Notes: generated by a model not told the origin, from the sequence alone. A DNA stretch of 64,000 bases from Actinopolyspora biskrensis (GCF_013408175.1 NZ_JACBYW010000002.1:186001-250000), one strand, 5' to 3'; shown: positions 31,859 through 40,115, counted from the stretch's first letter. Numbers and translations: made by a program.

Positions 31859-34180
31859 GTGGATCTCGTGGGACGGCAGAGCCCCGAAAAGGACATCGAC
31901 GAGTCGGCACTCGAAGTGCACGAGCCCGAACGGGCGGCGGTCGGAGTACGCGGAATCACCATCGCGCTACGCCGCAGCCTCGAACAGATGGGACCTGTTC
32001 GGACAGCCAGGACGCTGCCGCTGCTGAACCAGCGCAGTGGTTTCGACTGCCCCGGATGTGCCTGGCCGGATCCACGGGCGGAGGACGGAGAGTCCCGCAA
32101 GTTCGCGGAGTTCTGCGAGAACGGGGCCAAGGCGGTGGCCGAGGAGGCCACCACCCGCACCGTCGACGCCGAGTTCTTCCGCGAGCACTCGATCGACGAC
32201 CTGGCCGAACGCACCGACTACTGGCTGGGACAGCAGGGGCGGCTGACCCGCCCGGTGATCAAGCGGGAAGGGGACACGCACTACCGTCCCGTCGAGTGGG
32301 CGGAGGCCTTCCGGATCATCGCCGACGAACTGAGCGAACTCGGTGCCGAGCGCACCGCCTTCTACACCTCGGGACGCGCCAGCAACGAAGCCGCCTTCTG
32401 CTACCAGCTGCTGGCCCGCTCGATGGGAACGAACAACCTCCCCGACTGCTCGAACATGTGCCACGAGTCCTCCGGGACGGCGCTGAACGAGACCATCGGA
32501 GTCGGCAAGGGTTCGGTGAGCCTGAACGACCTGGAAAACGCCGATCTCGTCGTGGTGATGGGGCAGAACCCGGGAACCAACCACCCACGGATGCTCAGCT
32601 CGCTGGAACGGGTGAAGCAGCGCGGCGGGAAGATCCTCGCGATCAATCCGCTGCCGGAGACCGGGCTGATGCGTTTCCGCAACCCCCAGAGCGTACGTGG
32701 CGTGGTCGGTTCGGGAACTCCGCTGGCCGACGAGTTCGCCCAGATCCGCATCGGCGGTGATCTCGCGCTGTTCAAGGCGATCAGCGCTCTGCTCATGCGT
32801 GCCGAGGACGAGGCTCCGGGAACGGTGCTGGACAACTCCTTCATCGAGAACCACACCGAGGGGTTCGCCGAGTTCGCCGAGCAGGCGCGCGACGTCGACT
32901 GGACCGAGGTCGAGCGGCTCACCGGCCTGGAACGGGAACAGATCGAACGAATCGCGCGGATGTTCGTGGACTCGAGCAGCACCGTGGTCTGCTGGGCGAT
33001 GGGGATAACCCAGCACAGGCAGGCGGTGCCCACCATCCGCGAAATCGTGAACGTGCAGCTGCTGCGGGGGATGATCGGCAAGCCCGGGGCCGGAGTGTGC
33101 CCGGTGCGGGGACACTCCAACGTGCAGGGCGACCGGACGATGGGGATCTGGGAGAAGATGCCCGAGTCGTTCCTGGCCGCGTTGGACGAGGAGTTCGACC
33201 TGCGGGCCCCGCGGGAGCCGGGATGGGACACGGTCGAGACCCTGCGTGCCATGCACGAAGGCCGCTGCACCGCGTTCATCGGGCTGGGCGGGAACTTCGC
33301 GGCGGCCACACCGGACAGTGCCGCCACCGAGCGGGCGCTGCGCGGTTGCGAACTGACCGTCCAGATCTCCACCAAGCTCAACCGTTCGCACGTGGTCCCG
33401 GGGCGAACAGCCCTGATCCTCCCGACGCTCGGACGCACCGAACGGGACCGGCAACGCAGCGGGGACCAGTTCGTGACCGTCGAGGACTCGATGTCGGTCG
33501 TACACGCTTCGCGGGGGCGGCTGGCGCCCTCCTCGGACCAGCAGTTGTCCGAAGTGGCCATAATCTCCAGGCTGGCGCGTGCCGTGTTCGGCTCCGAGCA
33601 CCGGGTCCCCTGGGAGGACTTCGAGCAGGACTACGACCGGATTCGGGAGCGCATAGCCAATGTGGTCCCCGGGTGCGCCGACTACAACCGAAAGGTGCGC
33701 GAGCCCGACGGTTTCGTGCTGCCGCATCCGCCGAGGGACAGCCGGAGCTTTCCCACCTCCACGGGCAGGGCCAACTTCACCGCGAACGTCCCGCACATGA
33801 TCCACGTCCCGGAGGGGCGGTTGCTGCTGCAGAGCCTGCGCAGCCACGACCAGTACAACACCACGGTCTACGGACTTTCCGACCGGTACCGCGGGGTGGA
33901 GAACGCGCGCCGCGTGGTGCTGGTCAACTCCGCGGACTTGGAGGAACTCGGTTTCGCCGACGGCGAGACGGTCGATCTGGTCTCGGAGTGGGCCGACGGT
34001 TCCGGCGGTATCGAACAGCGTCGTGCCGAGGGGTTCCGACTGGTCTCCTACTCGACTCCGCGTGGTTGCGCCGCGGCCTACTACCCGGAGGCGAATCCAC
34101 TGGTCCCGCTGGACTCGGTCGCCGAGGGCTCCAACACGCCGGTGTCCAAAGCCGTCGTCATCCGGCTCGAACGTGGCTGA
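31859..34180 (+). CDS. FdhF/YdeP-family molybdopterin oxidoreductase
   Basis: 773-residue bis-molybdopterin guanine dinucleotide oxidoreductase. A CPGC motif (GFDCPGCAWPD, near residue 63) and the likely molybdenum-ligand cysteine in PDCSNMCHESSGTAL are present. MGQNPGTNHPRM and GHSNVQGDRTMG are cofactor contacts; the C-terminal cap follows TSTGRANFTANVP. It lacks the N-terminal Fe-S array of large formate dehydrogenases and matches the YdeP subgroup, whose substrate is unsettled. GTG at 31859 follows GAGGGACG; TACACT near 31785 could be an extra promoter. Assembly would need FdhD and molybdenum cofactor genes, none of which are in this window. Confidence 0.9.
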   Translation: MDLVGRQSPEKDIDESALEVHEPERAAVGVRGITIALRRSLEQMGPVRTARTLPLLNQRSGFDCPGCAWPDPRAEDGESRKFAEFCENGAKAVAEEATTRTVDAEFFREHSIDDLAERTDYWLGQQGRLTRPVIKREGDTHYRPVEWAEAFRIIADELSELGAERTAFYTSGRASNEAAFCYQLLARSMGTNNLPDCSNMCHESSGTALNETIGVGKGSVSLNDLENADLVVVMGQNPGTNHPRMLSSLERVKQRGGKILAINPLPETGLMRFRNPQSVRGVVGSGTPLADEFAQIRIGGDLALFKAISALLMRAEDEAPGTVLDNSFIENHTEGFAEFAEQARDVDWTEVERLTGLEREQIERIARMFVDSSSTVVCWAMGITQHRQAVPTIREIVNVQLLRGMIGKPGAGVCPVRGHSNVQGDRTMGIWEKMPESFLAALDEEFDLRAPREPGWDTVETLRAMHEGRCTAFIGLGGNFAAATPDSAATERALRGCELTVQISTKLNRSHVVPGRTALILPTLGRTERDRQRSGDQFVTVEDSMSVVHASRGRLAPSSDQQLSEVAIISRLARAVFGSEHRVPWEDFEQDYDRIRERIANVVPGCADYNRKVREPDGFVLPHPPRDSRSFPTSTGRANFTANVPHMIHVPEGRLLLQSLRSHDQYNTTVYGLSDRYRGVENARRVVLVNSADLEELGFADGETVDLVSEWADGSGGIEQRRAEGFRLVSYSTPRGCAAAYYPEANPLVPLDSVAEGSNTPVSKAVVIRLERG

Positions 34181-34235
34181 TCCGGTCGGCGAGAATCGCC
34201 GGGACATCCTTTCCCGGTGACGAGCGGAGCGTGCC

Positions 34236-34385
34236 GTGCGGGACTTCCTGCCGATCTTGTTGCTGGCCTTCGCGGGTTTCCTCGCGGGAGGGGCCTACGC
34301 GATGTGGAAAACCACGCGGGGGCTCGCCGTGGTGCTCGCGGTGGCCGCGCTGGTGGCGCTGTCCGGTGGGCTGCTGTGGCTGTGA
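34236..34385 (+). CDS. Small two-helix membrane protein, 49 residues
   Basis: GTG at 34236 follows GCGGAGC by 6 nt. Two hydrophobic segments (FLPILLLAFAGFLAGGAYAM, then LAVVLAVAALVALSGGLLWL) are joined by a short basic loop (WKTTRG), an almost minimal hairpin membrane protein. It ends 1 nt before a 34-bp palindrome. It lies 55 nt after the molybdoenzyme gene and may be the last gene of that operon. I do not recognise a function. Confidence 0.6.
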   Translation: MRDFLPILLLAFAGFLAGGAYAMWKTTRGLAVVLAVAALVALSGGLLWL

Positions 34386-34419
34386 GGAGCACGCCGCGGA
34401 ACGTTCCGCGGCGTGCTCC
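34386..34419. terminator. 34-nt perfect palindrome terminator
   Basis: GGAGCACGCCGCGGAAC and its exact complement (34386-34402, 34403-34419), starting right after the stop of the 49-residue gene and facing the end of the minus-strand gntP gene. Confidence 0.75.
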
Positions 34420-34491
34420 GCGACCGGAAGGCGCGTCCGGGGAACCGGTTCCGCCGCCCGAGCCCCCGGACGGTCGGGACGGGGCTCTGCG

Positions 34492-35952
34492 TCAGACGAC
34501 CGGGCTGAGCACCAGCACGCAAAGCAGCGAGATCACCGAGGCCATCATCGTCACCAGAGTGCAGGTCTTCAGGGTTCCGCGTGTGCTCAGGCCGAGCAAC
34601 CGCTGGAACATCCAGAAGAAGTTGCTGTTGACGTGCACGGCGAACAGCGCGCCCGAACCGGCCGCCAGGGCGATCAGCAGCGGCGCCGTGTCCGTTCCGC
34701 CCAGTGCGGGGGCGAGGATGCTGCCCGCTGTGATCGCGGCGACCGAGGTGGAACCGATCGCCACGTGCAGCACGGCCGCGATGATCCAGGCGAGCAGCAG
34801 TGGCGAGAAGGCGTTCGAGGAGAAGTACCCGGACAGGATCTCCTCCAGACCCGTCGCGGAGATCACCCCGCCCAGTGAGCCCCCGATGCCGGTGATGATC
34901 AGGATCGGGCCGCACTCGCGCATCCCCTCGGCCACGGCCGAGCTGGCCACGCCTCGGGAGAACGTGCGCCACGCCAGCAGGTAGGCCCCGAGCACACCGA
35001 TGAACAGGGCCACCAGGGGGTTTCCGAGGAAGGCGAGCGGGCCGGAGGTCACCCCCGCGACCTTGGCGATTCCGCCCGTGGCGATGAGCACGATGGCGAG
35101 CACCAGCGGCAGCAGCGAGACTCCCAGCGGGGGGAGCCGGTCGCCGCTCCCGGTCGTGTTCGCCTCGGTTCCCTCCGTGTCCTCCTCGCCGAGCTCCTCC
35201 ACCGACAGCTCGTCCTTCTCCGCGTTCCACAGCCCGCCGCGCAGCAGCCACCGGTAGAGGTAGATGGTCACCAGCGCGGTGGGGACCGTGACGAGCAGAC
35301 CGAACAGCAGCATTCGCCCCAGGCCGACGTTCAGCAGCCCGGCGACGGCCAGCGCGCCGGCCCCCGGGACGACGAGAACCAGGCCGAGCTCGGAACCGAG
35401 GATCAGGGCCGCGCCCATGGCCGCGGTTCCGTCCCGTTTGATGCGCGGTGCGATGGACCTGCCCAGCGGAGCCGTCAGCACGAGCAGCACGTCCGTGTAG
35501 ATGGCGGGGAATATGCTGCTCATCGCGGTTCCGAACACGTAGGGAGAGCGTTCGGCCCCGAACACGCGTAACAGGCTCTCGGTGAGTTTCCGCAACGCGC
35601 CGGTTGCCGAGAGCAGTGACCCCAGCAGCACGCCGAAGGTGATCAGCAGACCTATCTCGGTCATTATGTCGCCGAAGCCACTGGTTACGGCCTCGGCCGT
35701 TCCGCTGAAGCCGAGGCCGGTGGCCAGCCCGAGGTAGAGTGATCCGAGCAGTAGCGCCATCAGCGGTTCGATGCGCAGCGCGAGGATCAACAGGATCGTT
35801 CCCGCTATGGCGATCCCGGTGTGCAGGAGAATCAGGGACTCGCTCAACCGCCCGACCTTTCCGTCGTCATCACGGTTAACTCCGTGTTGCGTCCGTGCGA
35901 TGTCGCGGGGAACTATCGGCCGCCGCTCGTGCGGTGTCATCGTTGTGTTCAT
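34492..35952 (-). CDS. GntP-family permease (gluconate or organic acid:H+ symporter)
   Basis: 486 residues with about 12-14 hydrophobic helices. The first helix (HTGIAIAGTILLILAL), the region AMSSIFPAIYTDVLLVLTAPLGRSI and the C-terminal HVNSNFFWMFQRLLGLSTRGTLKT agree with the GntP family. An acidic loop (VEELGEEDTEGTEANTTGSG) near residue 260 is unusually polar. It is divergent from a CitA/CitB-type two-component system, an arrangement that normally means the sensed ligand is the transported one, so a di- or tricarboxylate is as likely as gluconate. ATG at 35952 is a best guess; ATG at 35940 is also open. Confidence 0.87.
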   Translation of the reverse strand: MNTTMTPHERRPIVPRDIARTQHGVNRDDDGKVGRLSESLILLHTGIAIAGTILLILALRIEPLMALLLGSLYLGLATGLGFSGTAEAVTSGFGDIMTEIGLLITFGVLLGSLLSATGALRKLTESLLRVFGAERSPYVFGTAMSSIFPAIYTDVLLVLTAPLGRSIAPRIKRDGTAAMGAALILGSELGLVLVVPGAGALAVAGLLNVGLGRMLLFGLLVTVPTALVTIYLYRWLLRGGLWNAEKDELSVEELGEEDTEGTEANTTGSGDRLPPLGVSLLPLVLAIVLIATGGIAKVAGVTSGPLAFLGNPLVALFIGVLGAYLLAWRTFSRGVASSAVAEGMRECGPILIITGIGGSLGGVISATGLEEILSGYFSSNAFSPLLLAWIIAAVLHVAIGSTSVAAITAGSILAPALGGTDTAPLLIALAAGSGALFAVHVNSNFFWMFQRLLGLSTRGTLKTCTLVTMMASVISLLCVLVLSPVV

Positions 35953-35982
35953 TTCGTTCACGAGTCGCCGGGGGAGGGATGA

Positions 35983-37641
35983 TTGACCGATTCCGGTACG
36001 CGCGTTCCGCTTCGAGCGGGCGGCGACACCCGTTGGAGCCTGGCGCGCAGGCTGTTCGTCCTCCAGGCGGTGATCGTGATCGTCGTGATCCTGGCCGGCT
36101 CCGGACTGGCCTGGTACAGCGCGCGTGCGCAGAACCAGGAGGCCGCGCGCGGCGAGGTCCGTGCCGTGGCGAAAACCCTGGCGGGGATGCCCGCCCTGCG
36201 GTCCGCTCTGGACGGTGCGGATCCGAGTGACCGGCTTCAACCCCTGGCGGAGAGGACGGCCTCCCAAACGGGGGTCGACTTCGTGACGATCATGAGCAAG
36301 GAGGGAATCCGCTACACCCATCCGGATCCGAGCAGGATCGGCGAGCGTTTCTGGGGGCACATCGAGCCCGCGGTGCGCGGGAACACCTTCACCGAGACCT
36401 ACGCGGGGACCCTGGGGCCTTCCGTGCGGGCGGTGGCGCCCGTGCTCTCCCCCGCGGGGAGGGTGACGGCGCTCGTCAGCGTCGGGATCAGGGTCCGGGT
36501 GCTCACCAGGCAGCTGCAGGACCAGCTACGTGCTCTGTTGCTGGTCGCGGGGCTGGCGCTGCTGTTCGGCGGGCTGGCGACCTACCTGGTCAGCGTACGC
36601 ATGCGCCGGTACACCCACGGTCTTTCCCCGGCGGCGCTGAGCAGGGTGCACGAGTACCACGAGGCGATCCTGCACGCCGTGCGCGAGGGACTGCTGCTGG
36701 TCTCTCCCCGCGGTGTGGTGACCCTGTGCAACGACGGGGCAGCCGTGCTGCTGGGACTGGATCCGGCGCTGACGGAGGGCAGGCGTGTCGACGATCTCGG
36801 GCTGCCCGACTCCTTGGCAGCGGTCCTGGGAAGTCGTGCTCCGGTGCGTGACGAGCTGCACCTGAGCGAGGACAGGGTGCTCCTCGTGACCGTCGTCGCC
36901 GCGGGCGGCGGCAACGGGGAGCTCGGCAACGTGGTCACACTGCGGGACCACACCGAGCTCCGCACGTTGAACCGCGAGTTGGACACGCTGCGCGGTTTTT
37001 CGGAGTCGCTGCGTTCGCAGGCCCACGAGTCGGCCAACCGGCTGCACACGATCGTCTCGATGATCGAACTCGGACGTACCGAGCAGGCCGTGGAGTTCGC
37101 GACCTCGGAGCTGCGCACCGCTCAGCAACTCACCGATCGGGTGGTCGGTGCTGTGGAGGAGCCGGTGTTGGCCGCCGTTCTGCTCGGAAAGACCGCCGAA
37201 GCGCGCGAACGCGGGGTCGAGATCGGCATAACCGAGGACACCCGGGTCGACGAGTCGGCTTCGGAGGCCGTGGACCCCCGGGAGCTCGTGACCGTGCTCG
37301 GGAACCTGATCGACAATGCGGTGGAAGCGGTGCTGGCCGCCGGGGCGGGCTCGCCAGCGGTCGACGTGACTCTCCGCGCCGAGGAGGAGGGCCTGCTGGT
37401 CAGGGTGGTCGACAACGGGCCGGGCGTCGATACGGGGACGACGCGTGAGCTGTTCCGCCGTGGCCGCTCGGGCAAGGGCGACGGCAGGGGACTGGGGCTT
37501 GCTCTCGTAGGGCAGAGTGTTCGCCGTCATGGTGGTCACGTCGAGGTGGCCAACGACACCGGCCGAATGCGGGGAGCGGCTTTCACCGCGTGGTTGCCGT
37601 TGGAACCGCTCGCCGGACGGGAGCCGAAGGCGGGAGGATGA
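35983..37641 (+). CDS. Sensor histidine kinase, CitA/DcuS type
   Basis: 552-residue membrane kinase. One helix at about residues 24-46, an extracytoplasmic Cache-like sensor (about 47-180, with GERFWGHIEPAVRGNTFTET), a second helix near 183-205, a PAS domain (EYHEAILHAVREGLLLVSP), then the Spo0B-like dimerisation segment with phospho-acceptor His in SQAHESANRLH. The ATPase has N-box NLIDNAVEAV, G1 VVDNGPGVD and G2 GKGDGRGLGLALVG. It probably senses a carboxylate. TTG at 35983 is chosen for the GGGAGGGATGA before it; only 30 nt separate it from gntP. Confidence 0.92.
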   Translation: MTDSGTRVPLRAGGDTRWSLARRLFVLQAVIVIVVILAGSGLAWYSARAQNQEAARGEVRAVAKTLAGMPALRSALDGADPSDRLQPLAERTASQTGVDFVTIMSKEGIRYTHPDPSRIGERFWGHIEPAVRGNTFTETYAGTLGPSVRAVAPVLSPAGRVTALVSVGIRVRVLTRQLQDQLRALLLVAGLALLFGGLATYLVSVRMRRYTHGLSPAALSRVHEYHEAILHAVREGLLLVSPRGVVTLCNDGAAVLLGLDPALTEGRRVDDLGLPDSLAAVLGSRAPVRDELHLSEDRVLLVTVVAAGGGNGELGNVVTLRDHTELRTLNRELDTLRGFSESLRSQAHESANRLHTIVSMIELGRTEQAVEFATSELRTAQQLTDRVVGAVEEPVLAAVLLGKTAEARERGVEIGITEDTRVDESASEAVDPRELVTVLGNLIDNAVEAVLAAGAGSPAVDVTLRAEEEGLLVRVVDNGPGVDTGTTRELFRRGRSGKGDGRGLGLALVGQSVRRHGGHVEVANDTGRMRGAAFTAWLPLEPLAGREPKAGG

Positions 37642-37642
37642 C

Positions 37643-38323
37643 GTGATCTCGGTCCTGGTGGTGGAGGACGACGAGGTGGCGGGCGAAGCCCACGAGAGCT
37701 GCACGAACAGCGTGAGTGGATTCCGCGTGGTCGGCCGGGTTCGTACCGGTCAGGAGGCCCTGCGGTTCCTCGGCCACACCGCCACGGACCTGGTGCTGCT
37801 CGATCTCCGGTTGCCGGACATGGACGGTCTGCGGGTGAGTCGCACGTTGCGGAGGCAGGCGAGCGAAACCGATGTGATCGCGGTCACCTCGGCTCGTGAT
37901 CTCAGCCGGGTGCGCGAGTCGGTGGCCAGTGGCGTGGTGCAGTACCTGCTCAAACCGTTCACCTTCGCGGCGATGCGGGAGAAACTGGAGAACTACGCCC
38001 GTTTCCGGAGCAGCATTTCCCGGGAGGGGGCCGTCAACGGCCAGCACGAGATAGACCACGCCTTCTCCGCGTTGCGCGACGGCGATCGCCGCGAGCTGCC
38101 CAAGGGGATGGGGGAGCAGACGCTCGAGTCGGTGGTTTCGGCCGTGCGGGAGCTGCCGGAGGGGGGATCGGCCGAGACGGTCGGCCGGTTCAGCGGTGTT
38201 TCCAGGGTGACCGCGCGCAGGTATCTGGAGTACCTGGTCGAGTGCGGCACCGTGTCGCGCGCTCCCCGCTACGGAGGTGTGGGGCGTCCCGAGATGAGTT
38301 ACCGCTGGAACGGGAACTCCTGA
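37643..38323 (+). CDS. Response regulator, CitB/DctR type
   Basis: 226 residues. Receiver domain with acidic pocket VVEDDEVAG, phospho-acceptor Asp54 in LVLLDLRLPDMDG and lysine in QYLLKPFTF; then a C-terminal helix-turn-helix (GGSAETVGRFSGVSRVTARR) of the type in citrate and C4-dicarboxylate regulators. GTG at 37643 follows GGGAGGATGAC and lies one nt after the kinase stop. Likely controls the divergent gntP. Confidence 0.93.
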   Translation: MISVLVVEDDEVAGEAHESCTNSVSGFRVVGRVRTGQEALRFLGHTATDLVLLDLRLPDMDGLRVSRTLRRQASETDVIAVTSARDLSRVRESVASGVVQYLLKPFTFAAMREKLENYARFRSSISREGAVNGQHEIDHAFSALRDGDRRELPKGMGEQTLESVVSAVRELPEGGSAETVGRFSGVSRVTARRYLEYLVECGTVSRAPRYGGVGRPEMSYRWNGNS

Positions 38324-38336
38324 CCGGTGGTGGCCA

Positions 38337-38410
38337 CCGGGGCGCCCGCTCACGAGACCGCGGGGGTTCCCCGGGGCGACTCACCGGGACACGGGCGAGC
38401 GGGAAACCCC
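38337..38410 (-). repeat. Structured post-stop repeat, copy C (truncated)
   Basis: Read on the minus strand it follows the soxR stop by 8 nt. GTTTCCCGCTCG matches copy B, and CGCGGTCTCGTGAGCGGG followed by CGCCCCG matches copy A (39819-39972) with one difference in 25. It lacks the distal arm present in copies A and B. It also fills the gap behind the response-regulator gene. Confidence 0.65.
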
Positions 38411-38418
38411 GACGAGGG

Positions 38419-38880
38419 TCACATCCCTCCCTCGGCCTCGGGGCGCAGCAGCGGTGCGGCTGGACCTTTCTGCGCCATCCGGTCGTCCGGGTTGTACAGC
38501 GAGCAGGTGTTCAACGAGAGGCAACCGCACCCGATGCAGCCGGTGAGCCGGTCGCGCAGTCGCCGCAGCCCGTCGATCCTGGCGTCGAGCTCGTCCCGCC
38601 AGTGCTCCGAGAGCCGTGCCCAGTCGGCCTTGCTGGGGGCGTGGTTCTCCGGGAGCGTGCTCAACGCGTCCGTGATGTCCTCCAGGCTGAGCCCGACTCG
38701 CTGGGCCGCGCGGATGAACGCCAGCCGACGCAGCACCCCGCGCTCGTAACGTCGTTGATTGCCGCTCGTGCGCGTCGAGCTGATCAGCCCGCGGTCCTCG
38801 TAGAACCGAAGTGCCGTCGTCGCGAAACCGCTGCGTTCCGCGACCTCGCCGATGGTCAGTTTTGCGGAGGGGTTCGACAC
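38419..38880 (-). CDS. soxR: Redox-sensing MerR-family regulator SoxR
   Basis: 153 residues. N-terminal MerR winged helix (LTIGEVAERSGFATTALRFY), coiled-coil dimerisation helix, and the [2Fe-2S] cysteine cluster CIGCGCLSLNTCSLYNP near residue 118, diagnostic of SoxR. It is oxidised by redox-cycling compounds or superoxide and then activates target genes. Actinobacterial SoxR usually controls a small set of oxidoreductases and exporters. The GTG start is 6 nt after a TAGGCT hexamer, so the mRNA is probably leaderless. An operator-like dyad lies at 38903-38918. Confidence 0.95.
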   Translation of the reverse strand: MSNPSAKLTIGEVAERSGFATTALRFYEDRGLISSTRTSGNQRRYERGVLRRLAFIRAAQRVGLSLEDITDALSTLPENHAPSKADWARLSEHWRDELDARIDGLRRLRDRLTGCIGCGCLSLNTCSLYNPDDRMAQKGPAAPLLRPEAEGGM

Positions 38881-38886
38881 GGGACC

Positions 38887-38918
38887 AGCCTACCGCCGCG
38901 ATTTCCAGTTCACTGGAA
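38887..38918 (-). promoter_or_regulatory. soxR promoter with SoxR-type operator dyad
   Basis: TTCCAGT and ACTGGAA (38903-38909, 38912-38918) form a 7-2-7 dyad of the form MerR-family proteins bind. The -10 TAGGCT is at 38892-38887 (minus). The dyad covers the expected -35 rather than the usual spacer, which would favour autorepression. Confidence 0.65.
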
Positions 38919-38959
38919 GGACAGGTGTGGTCCTGAGGGGGGCGAGGAAGCGGTTCGGG

Positions 38960-38965
38960 TAGCCT
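38960..38965 (+). promoter_or_regulatory. -10 element of hisH
   Basis: TAGCCT, 6 nt before the hisH GTG. It gives the second his block its own promoter, divergent from soxR, with a leaderless start likely. Confidence 0.5.
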
Positions 38966-38971
38966 GGAGCC

Positions 38972-39604
38972 GTGGCACGAGTCGTCGTACTGGACTACGG
39001 ATCGGGCAATCTCCGTTCGGCCGAGCGCGCGTTGGAGCGCGCCGGGGCCGAGGTGGAGGTTACCGCCGACCATCGGCGCGCCGTCGAGGCGGACGGGTTG
39101 GTCGTGCCCGGTGTCGGTGCGTTCTCGGCCTGCATGCGTGGTTTGCTCGAAGCCGGAGGGGACCGGGTGATCGACCGTCGGCTGAGCGACGACCGTCCCG
39201 TGCTGGGGATCTGCGTGGGAATGCAGATCCTTTTCGAGCGCGGCGTCGAGCACGGTGTCGAGGCCGAGGGAGTCGGACGTTGGCCCGGCACGGTCGAACG
39301 GCTTCGTTCCGAGACGCTGCCGCACATGGGGTGGAACACGGTCTCCGCGCCCGCCGACAGCGTGCTGTTCGCGGGACTCGACCCGGAGACCCGTTTCTAC
39401 TTCGTGCACTCCTTCGCGGCACGTGAGTGGCCCACCGTCCCCGGTGGTGCCGGCGCGGGGAAAACCCGGTTGATCACTTCCGAGCACGGCGAGTCCTTTC
39501 TGGCGGCCGTGGAGGACGGGCCCCTGATGGCAACCCAGTTCCACCCCGAGAAGTCGGGGGAGGCCGGGAGCCGGTTGCTGCGCAACTGGTTGGAGACCCT
39601 GTGA
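38972..39604 (+). CDS. hisH: Imidazole glycerol phosphate synthase glutaminase subunit
   Basis: Class I glutamine amidotransferase of 210 residues that feeds ammonia to HisF. Opens with [18 protein letters not shown]; nucleophile Cys in [13 protein letters not shown]; His and Glu in [13 protein letters not shown] near the C-terminus complete the triad. GTG at 38972. Its stop overlaps the GTG of a small membrane gene, which separates it from hisA and hisF in the second his block. Confidence 0.96.
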   Translation: MARVVVLDYGSGNLRSAERALERAGAEVEVTADHRRAVEADGLVVPGVGAFSACMRGLLEAGGDRVIDRRLSDDRPVLGICVGMQILFERGVEHGVEAEGVGRWPGTVERLRSETLPHMGWNTVSAPADSVLFAGLDPETRFYFVHSFAAREWPTVPGGAGAGKTRLITSEHGESFLAAVEDGPLMATQFHPEKSGEAGSRLLRNWLETL

Positions 39605-39816
39605 GGACACGCAGGCACGGGTTGATGCGACCTGGAGGAGCCGCACGTGTCGTGGCTTTCGTGCTGTGCCTGGGGATGGTCATCGGCTTCTCCTCGACCT
39701 ACCTCGTGTCGGCGGGCGTGTCCGGTTGGCTCGTGCTGTTCTTCGCGCTGCTGGTGCTGGGGGTTCCGGTGGTGGCGGCGTTGCGCTCGAACGGCCGATC
39801 AGGCGGAGGGGACTGA
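39601..39816 (+). CDS. Small two-helix membrane protein between hisH and hisA
   Basis: 71 residues. A basic N-terminus ([13 protein letters not shown]) leads into two hydrophobic helices, [21 protein letters not shown] and [20 protein letters not shown], with a short charged tail. Its GTG overlaps the hisH stop, so it is translated with the his genes. Small membrane proteins at this place occur in other actinobacterial his operons; no function is established. It is followed at once by structured repeat copy A. Confidence 0.75.
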   Translation: MRTRRHGLMRPGGAARVVAFVLCLGMVIGFSSTYLVSAGVSGWLVLFFALLVLGVPVVAALRSNGRSGGGD

Positions 39817-39818
39817 GT

Positions 39819-39972
39819 GAGGTTCTCCGTCTCGGTCGTCGTGGGTGGTCGCGGGACCCCTCGCGGTCTCGTGAGCGGGTGCCCCGACATCGGGTGGTCG
39901 CCTGCACGACGTCGGGACCGTCCTCGCGGGAGCACCACGGGGAACCCGCGGCGGTCCCGGTTGCCGGGGCGG
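39819..39972 (+). repeat. Structured post-stop repeat, copy A
   Basis: It begins 2 nt after the stop of the hisH-linked membrane gene and fills half of the 311-nt gap to hisA. The core from GCGGGTGCCCCGAC to AACCCGCGGCGG aligns with copy B (61751-61913) at roughly nine positions in ten. It holds an outer GCGGGT/ACCCGC pairing and a competing pairing of CCCC (near 39857) with GGGG (near 39938). The remaining 39973-40115 shows no gene. Confidence 0.75.
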
Positions 39973-40115
39973 GGTGTTTCGGTACCGGCAGCGCCGAAGG
40001 AGAGCCCCGGCCCGACCGACGAGCCGAGCGGGGAACTCGATGAGAACCGTTCGTCAGGCTCGAGTGGTCAGCGCCGGCTCCGCGGGGTGTCGTCGTGGCG
40101 GGATACGAGGGGTCG

